64,000 bases of DNA from Alphaproteobacteria bacterium. Its GTDB lineage: Bacteria; Pseudomonadota; Alphaproteobacteria; Rhodobacterales; Rhodobacteraceae. The position numbers and the translations under genes are program-made. A model generated the notes under the pieces. That model was given only the letters and a program-made list of their open reading frames with translations. It had not been told where the DNA came from and searched no databases. Below are positions 62,130 through 64,000 of the stretch, one piece after another. How positions within the stretch are numbered: position 1 is the stretch's first letter; every line of letters begins with the position of its first letter. Where the stretch lies: contig JAUHWT010000016.1 in the NCBI GenBank assembly GCA_030427145.1, forward strand, positions 62,001 through 126,000, written 5' to 3'.

Positions 62130-63944
62130 TTATCCGGCCGTTGCCCGGCCATGAGCAAGTGCCGACTGCATGGTCCGTACAACCAGAAACGCGTCGCGCA
62201 AATGATTTCGCTCAAATGCCGACAGAAGATTTGGCGAGACAAAATTGTCCGGCGCCTCCCCCTCCCGGATCTGGCGCGCCTGGTGCAGAAGCCGCGTCTC
62301 CGCGATCAGGTCATACGCATCCACGAGATCACCCGCCCCGGACGCGCTGATCACACCGGCCTTCTCCGCCGCCTTGAGCCGCATCATGGTATTCGCCGGC
62401 GTCAGCCTGCCCTGCAACGCATAAACCCGCCCCAGATCCACAATCGGCACCACGCCATTGTGCTTCATGTCAAGCCGGTTCTTGTGCTCCCCCGACCGTA
62501 TCGTCGCAAACCCGCGCAGGAGACCCAGCGGGGGCGCATGCTTGAGCGAGTTACTCACCATATGGGCCACAAAAATACTGTTGCGCGAAGCCATCTCCAG
62601 CGTCTCCCGCTGGAGGTTCTCAAACAGGCTCACGGTCCCGGCAATCGGCCGCAGGTCAAACATCACCGAAGCCAGCATCTGCGCCATCGGATCAGGCTTC
62701 TGCACCCAGCCCGCGAAATACTCGCGCCACACCCGGACCGGCTGCCGCCAGCGCGGATTGGACGCCATCATGTCACCGGGACAGTAGACATAGCCACATT
62801 CGTTCAAACCATCGCAGACGAAATCCGCCAGCTTCTCAAAATAGCCCATGTCCTCCGGCGTCACGGCATCGTCTAGCATCAGACAGTTGTCCTGATCCGA
62901 TACACCAGTCTGCTCCCGCCGACCCTGCGACCCGCAGGCCAGCCACAGATACGGTACCGGCGGCGGCCCAAGCTCCTCCTCGGCCATCCGCACCAGCCGC
63001 TTCGTCACACCGTCTGCAATATCCGTAATCAGCCGCGTCACCACCGTATGCGGCTTGCCCGACGCCACCGACTGCGCCAGAAGCTGCGGTATGCGCGCCG
63101 TGACCTGCGCCAGGTCCGACACCCGTTTTGCATCCGCCATGTCGTTGAGAAACGCGGCCGAGGTCACCGCCTGGAACCGTGTCACATCCGTCTGCGACAC
63201 GATACCCACAAACCGCCCGTTATCCACGATCGGCACATGCGCCACCCGGTTGTCGAGCATCACCTGCAACACATCCGTGCCCAGCGACGAGGACGGCAGC
63301 CCCAGCGGACCCGAACTGCAAACCTCGCCCACCTTGGTATCCGGCGACAGCCCCCGCGCCAGCGCGTTCATCGTCAAAATCCGCGCCGTCACCAGCCCGG
63401 TCAGCGTCCCGTCCGCGACCACGCCAAGGCTGGAAACCCGCGCGTCGCGCATCATCGCGGCCGCGTCCTGGATGGTGACGTTCGGCCCTACCTTCAGCGG
63501 GTTGCGCGTCATGATGTCCGACACACGCACGGTCGCCAGATCATTGCCGGCCGGGATCGCCGCCGGCCGCGACGCGGCATAAAACTTGCCAAAATCCCGG
63601 TGCTCACGCACCAGCAGCAGAAACACCTCCGCCGGAATGAGCAGAAGCTCCACATCCACCACGGCGCGCGTGTAACCCGTGGTCTGAACGTTTCTCAGAA
63701 GATTGCGGCTGCCAAATCCGTGGCGCCCCTGCACCAGCGAGACCTGCACCCTGTTCGGATCAAGGATCTCCACCTCGCCCGAGATAATCAGGTAATAGTA
63801 TTCGAGTGTCTGCCCGGGTCCGTAAACCACCTCACCCGCGGCATGTTTCAACGGTTTGGCCTGCGAGGCCACCATCTGAAGCACATTCACCGGCAGCGTG
63901 TCGAACGGAGAGATCTCCGCGAGTTGATCGGTCAGCTTGTCCAT
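62130..63944 (-). CDS. cNMP-binding, CBS-pair, DUF294 nucleotidyltransferase-like protein
   Basis: Regulatory protein of 604 aa. An N-terminal cyclic-nucleotide-binding domain (about 15-125) is followed by two CBS domains (about 145-265), a DUF294 putative nucleotidyltransferase domain with LACGSQGRREQTGVSDQDN (GS...DxD near 345-365), and a DUF294 C-terminal helical domain. The family resembles signal-dependent nucleotidyltransferases of the GlnD/KNTase fold. Such genes often neighbour solute:sodium symporters of the acetate type and the exonuclease seen here, so a symporter may lie beyond the right edge (inference). Confidence 0.93.
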   Translation of the reverse strand: MDKLTDQLAEISPFDTLPVNVLQMVASQAKPLKHAAGEVVYGPGQTLEYYYLIISGEVEILDPNRVQVSLVQGRHGFGSRNLLRNVQTTGYTRAVVDVELLLIPAEVFLLLVREHRDFGKFYAASRPAAIPAGNDLATVRVSDIMTRNPLKVGPNVTIQDAAAMMRDARVSSLGVVADGTLTGLVTARILTMNALARGLSPDTKVGEVCSSGPLGLPSSSLGTDVLQVMLDNRVAHVPIVDNGRFVGIVSQTDVTRFQAVTSAAFLNDMADAKRVSDLAQVTARIPQLLAQSVASGKPHTVVTRLITDIADGVTKRLVRMAEEELGPPPVPYLWLACGSQGRREQTGVSDQDNCLMLDDAVTPEDMGYFEKLADFVCDGLNECGYVYCPGDMMASNPRWRQPVRVWREYFAGWVQKPDPMAQMLASVMFDLRPIAGTVSLFENLQRETLEMASRNSIFVAHMVSNSLKHAPPLGLLRGFATIRSGEHKNRLDMKHNGVVPIVDLGRVYALQGRLTPANTMMRLKAAEKAGVISASGAGDLVDAYDLIAETRLLHQARQIREGEAPDNFVSPNLLSAFERNHLRDAFLVVRTMQSALAHGRATAG

Positions 63945-64000
63945 ATCCCAATCCTGCGACAGTCCCGGCGATTTGAAAACCCACCCCGGGCGGGCCGGGG
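63945..64000. other. Upstream region at the window edge
   Basis: The last 56 bases precede the DUF294 gene and end in a GC-rich stretch. No gene or clear promoter is visible. Confidence 0.4.

Overview
This window is a GC-rich chromosomal stretch from an alphaproteobacterium, most likely a Rhodobacterales (marine Roseobacter-type) heterotroph. That placement is an inference from gene content: many ABC importers for sugars and peptide-like solutes, a tripartite tricarboxylate-type transporter, a Weimberg-type sugar-acid operon, many GntR, LacI and LysR regulators, and a cNMP/CBS/DUF294 protein beside a membrane-anchored 3'-5' exonuclease. No rRNA, tRNA, CRISPR, prophage or insertion sequence was seen. 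Coding density is very high, and many genes overlap by 1 to 4 bases (ATGA, GTGA, TGATG), so most of the window is long operons.

Layout. (1) 1-850 holds a truncated seven-TM regulator whose linker suggests a missing AraC-type C-terminus. (2) 907-10675 is a ten-gene minus-strand operon: an APH-fold kinase, a divergent enolase paralog, an FAH-family hydrolase, two SDRs, a CUT1 sugar ABC importer and a third SDR. A LacI regulator is divergent at 10784, and a promoter plus perfect 16-bp operator lies between. The genes spell a 2-keto-3-deoxy to 2,4-diketo sugar-acid route in which the usual acid-sugar dehydratase is missing and an altered enolase is present. (3) 11765-13938 holds a 52-residue DUF2256 protein, a glutathione peroxidase and an ABC1/UbiB-type kinase. 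(4) 14006-24367 is a divergent pentonate module: a TctCBA-type transporter and LacI regulator on the minus strand; an IlvD/Edd dehydratase, DapA-like dehydratase, RraA-like protein, 2-oxoglutarate-semialdehyde dehydrogenase and aldo/keto reductase on the plus strand. Two similar operators sit between. Together they would take up a sugar acid and convert a pentonate to 2-oxoglutarate.

(5) 24390-32585 is a peptide/opine-type ABC importer with a double ATPase, a D-2-hydroxyacid dehydrogenase and a DUF475 membrane protein, next to a LysR regulator; a DMT exporter follows. (6) 33738-37894 is a plus-strand cassette of a cytoplasmic sialidase-fold protein, a DapA-family lyase, an iron-type alcohol dehydrogenase and a ketopantoate-reductase-like enzyme. 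(7) 37916-48176 couples a second Dpp-type importer to three hydrolases/deaminases (a CDA-fold deaminase, a cytosine-deaminase-like amidohydrolase and an amidohydrolase lacking the HxH metal motif), a GntR regulator with repeated operator-like sites and a flavin reductase. This looks like uptake and hydrolytic breakdown of an N-heterocycle or similar amidine/amide compound.

(8) 48323-57311 has a predicted beta-barrel protein, a GntR/SDR divergent pair, a lipoprotein PQQ-type sugar dehydrogenase and a third Dpp-type importer. (9) 57607-63944 has a membrane dipeptidase divergent from that importer, a MATE exporter, the PAS/3'-5' exonuclease, a small membrane protein and the cNMP-CBS-DUF294 protein.

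The best candidates for undescribed biology are the kinase/enolase-paralog operon, the three-hydrolase importer operon and the cytoplasmic sialidase cassette. GC-rich hairpins also recur between solute-binding-protein genes and their permease genes in four transporters.
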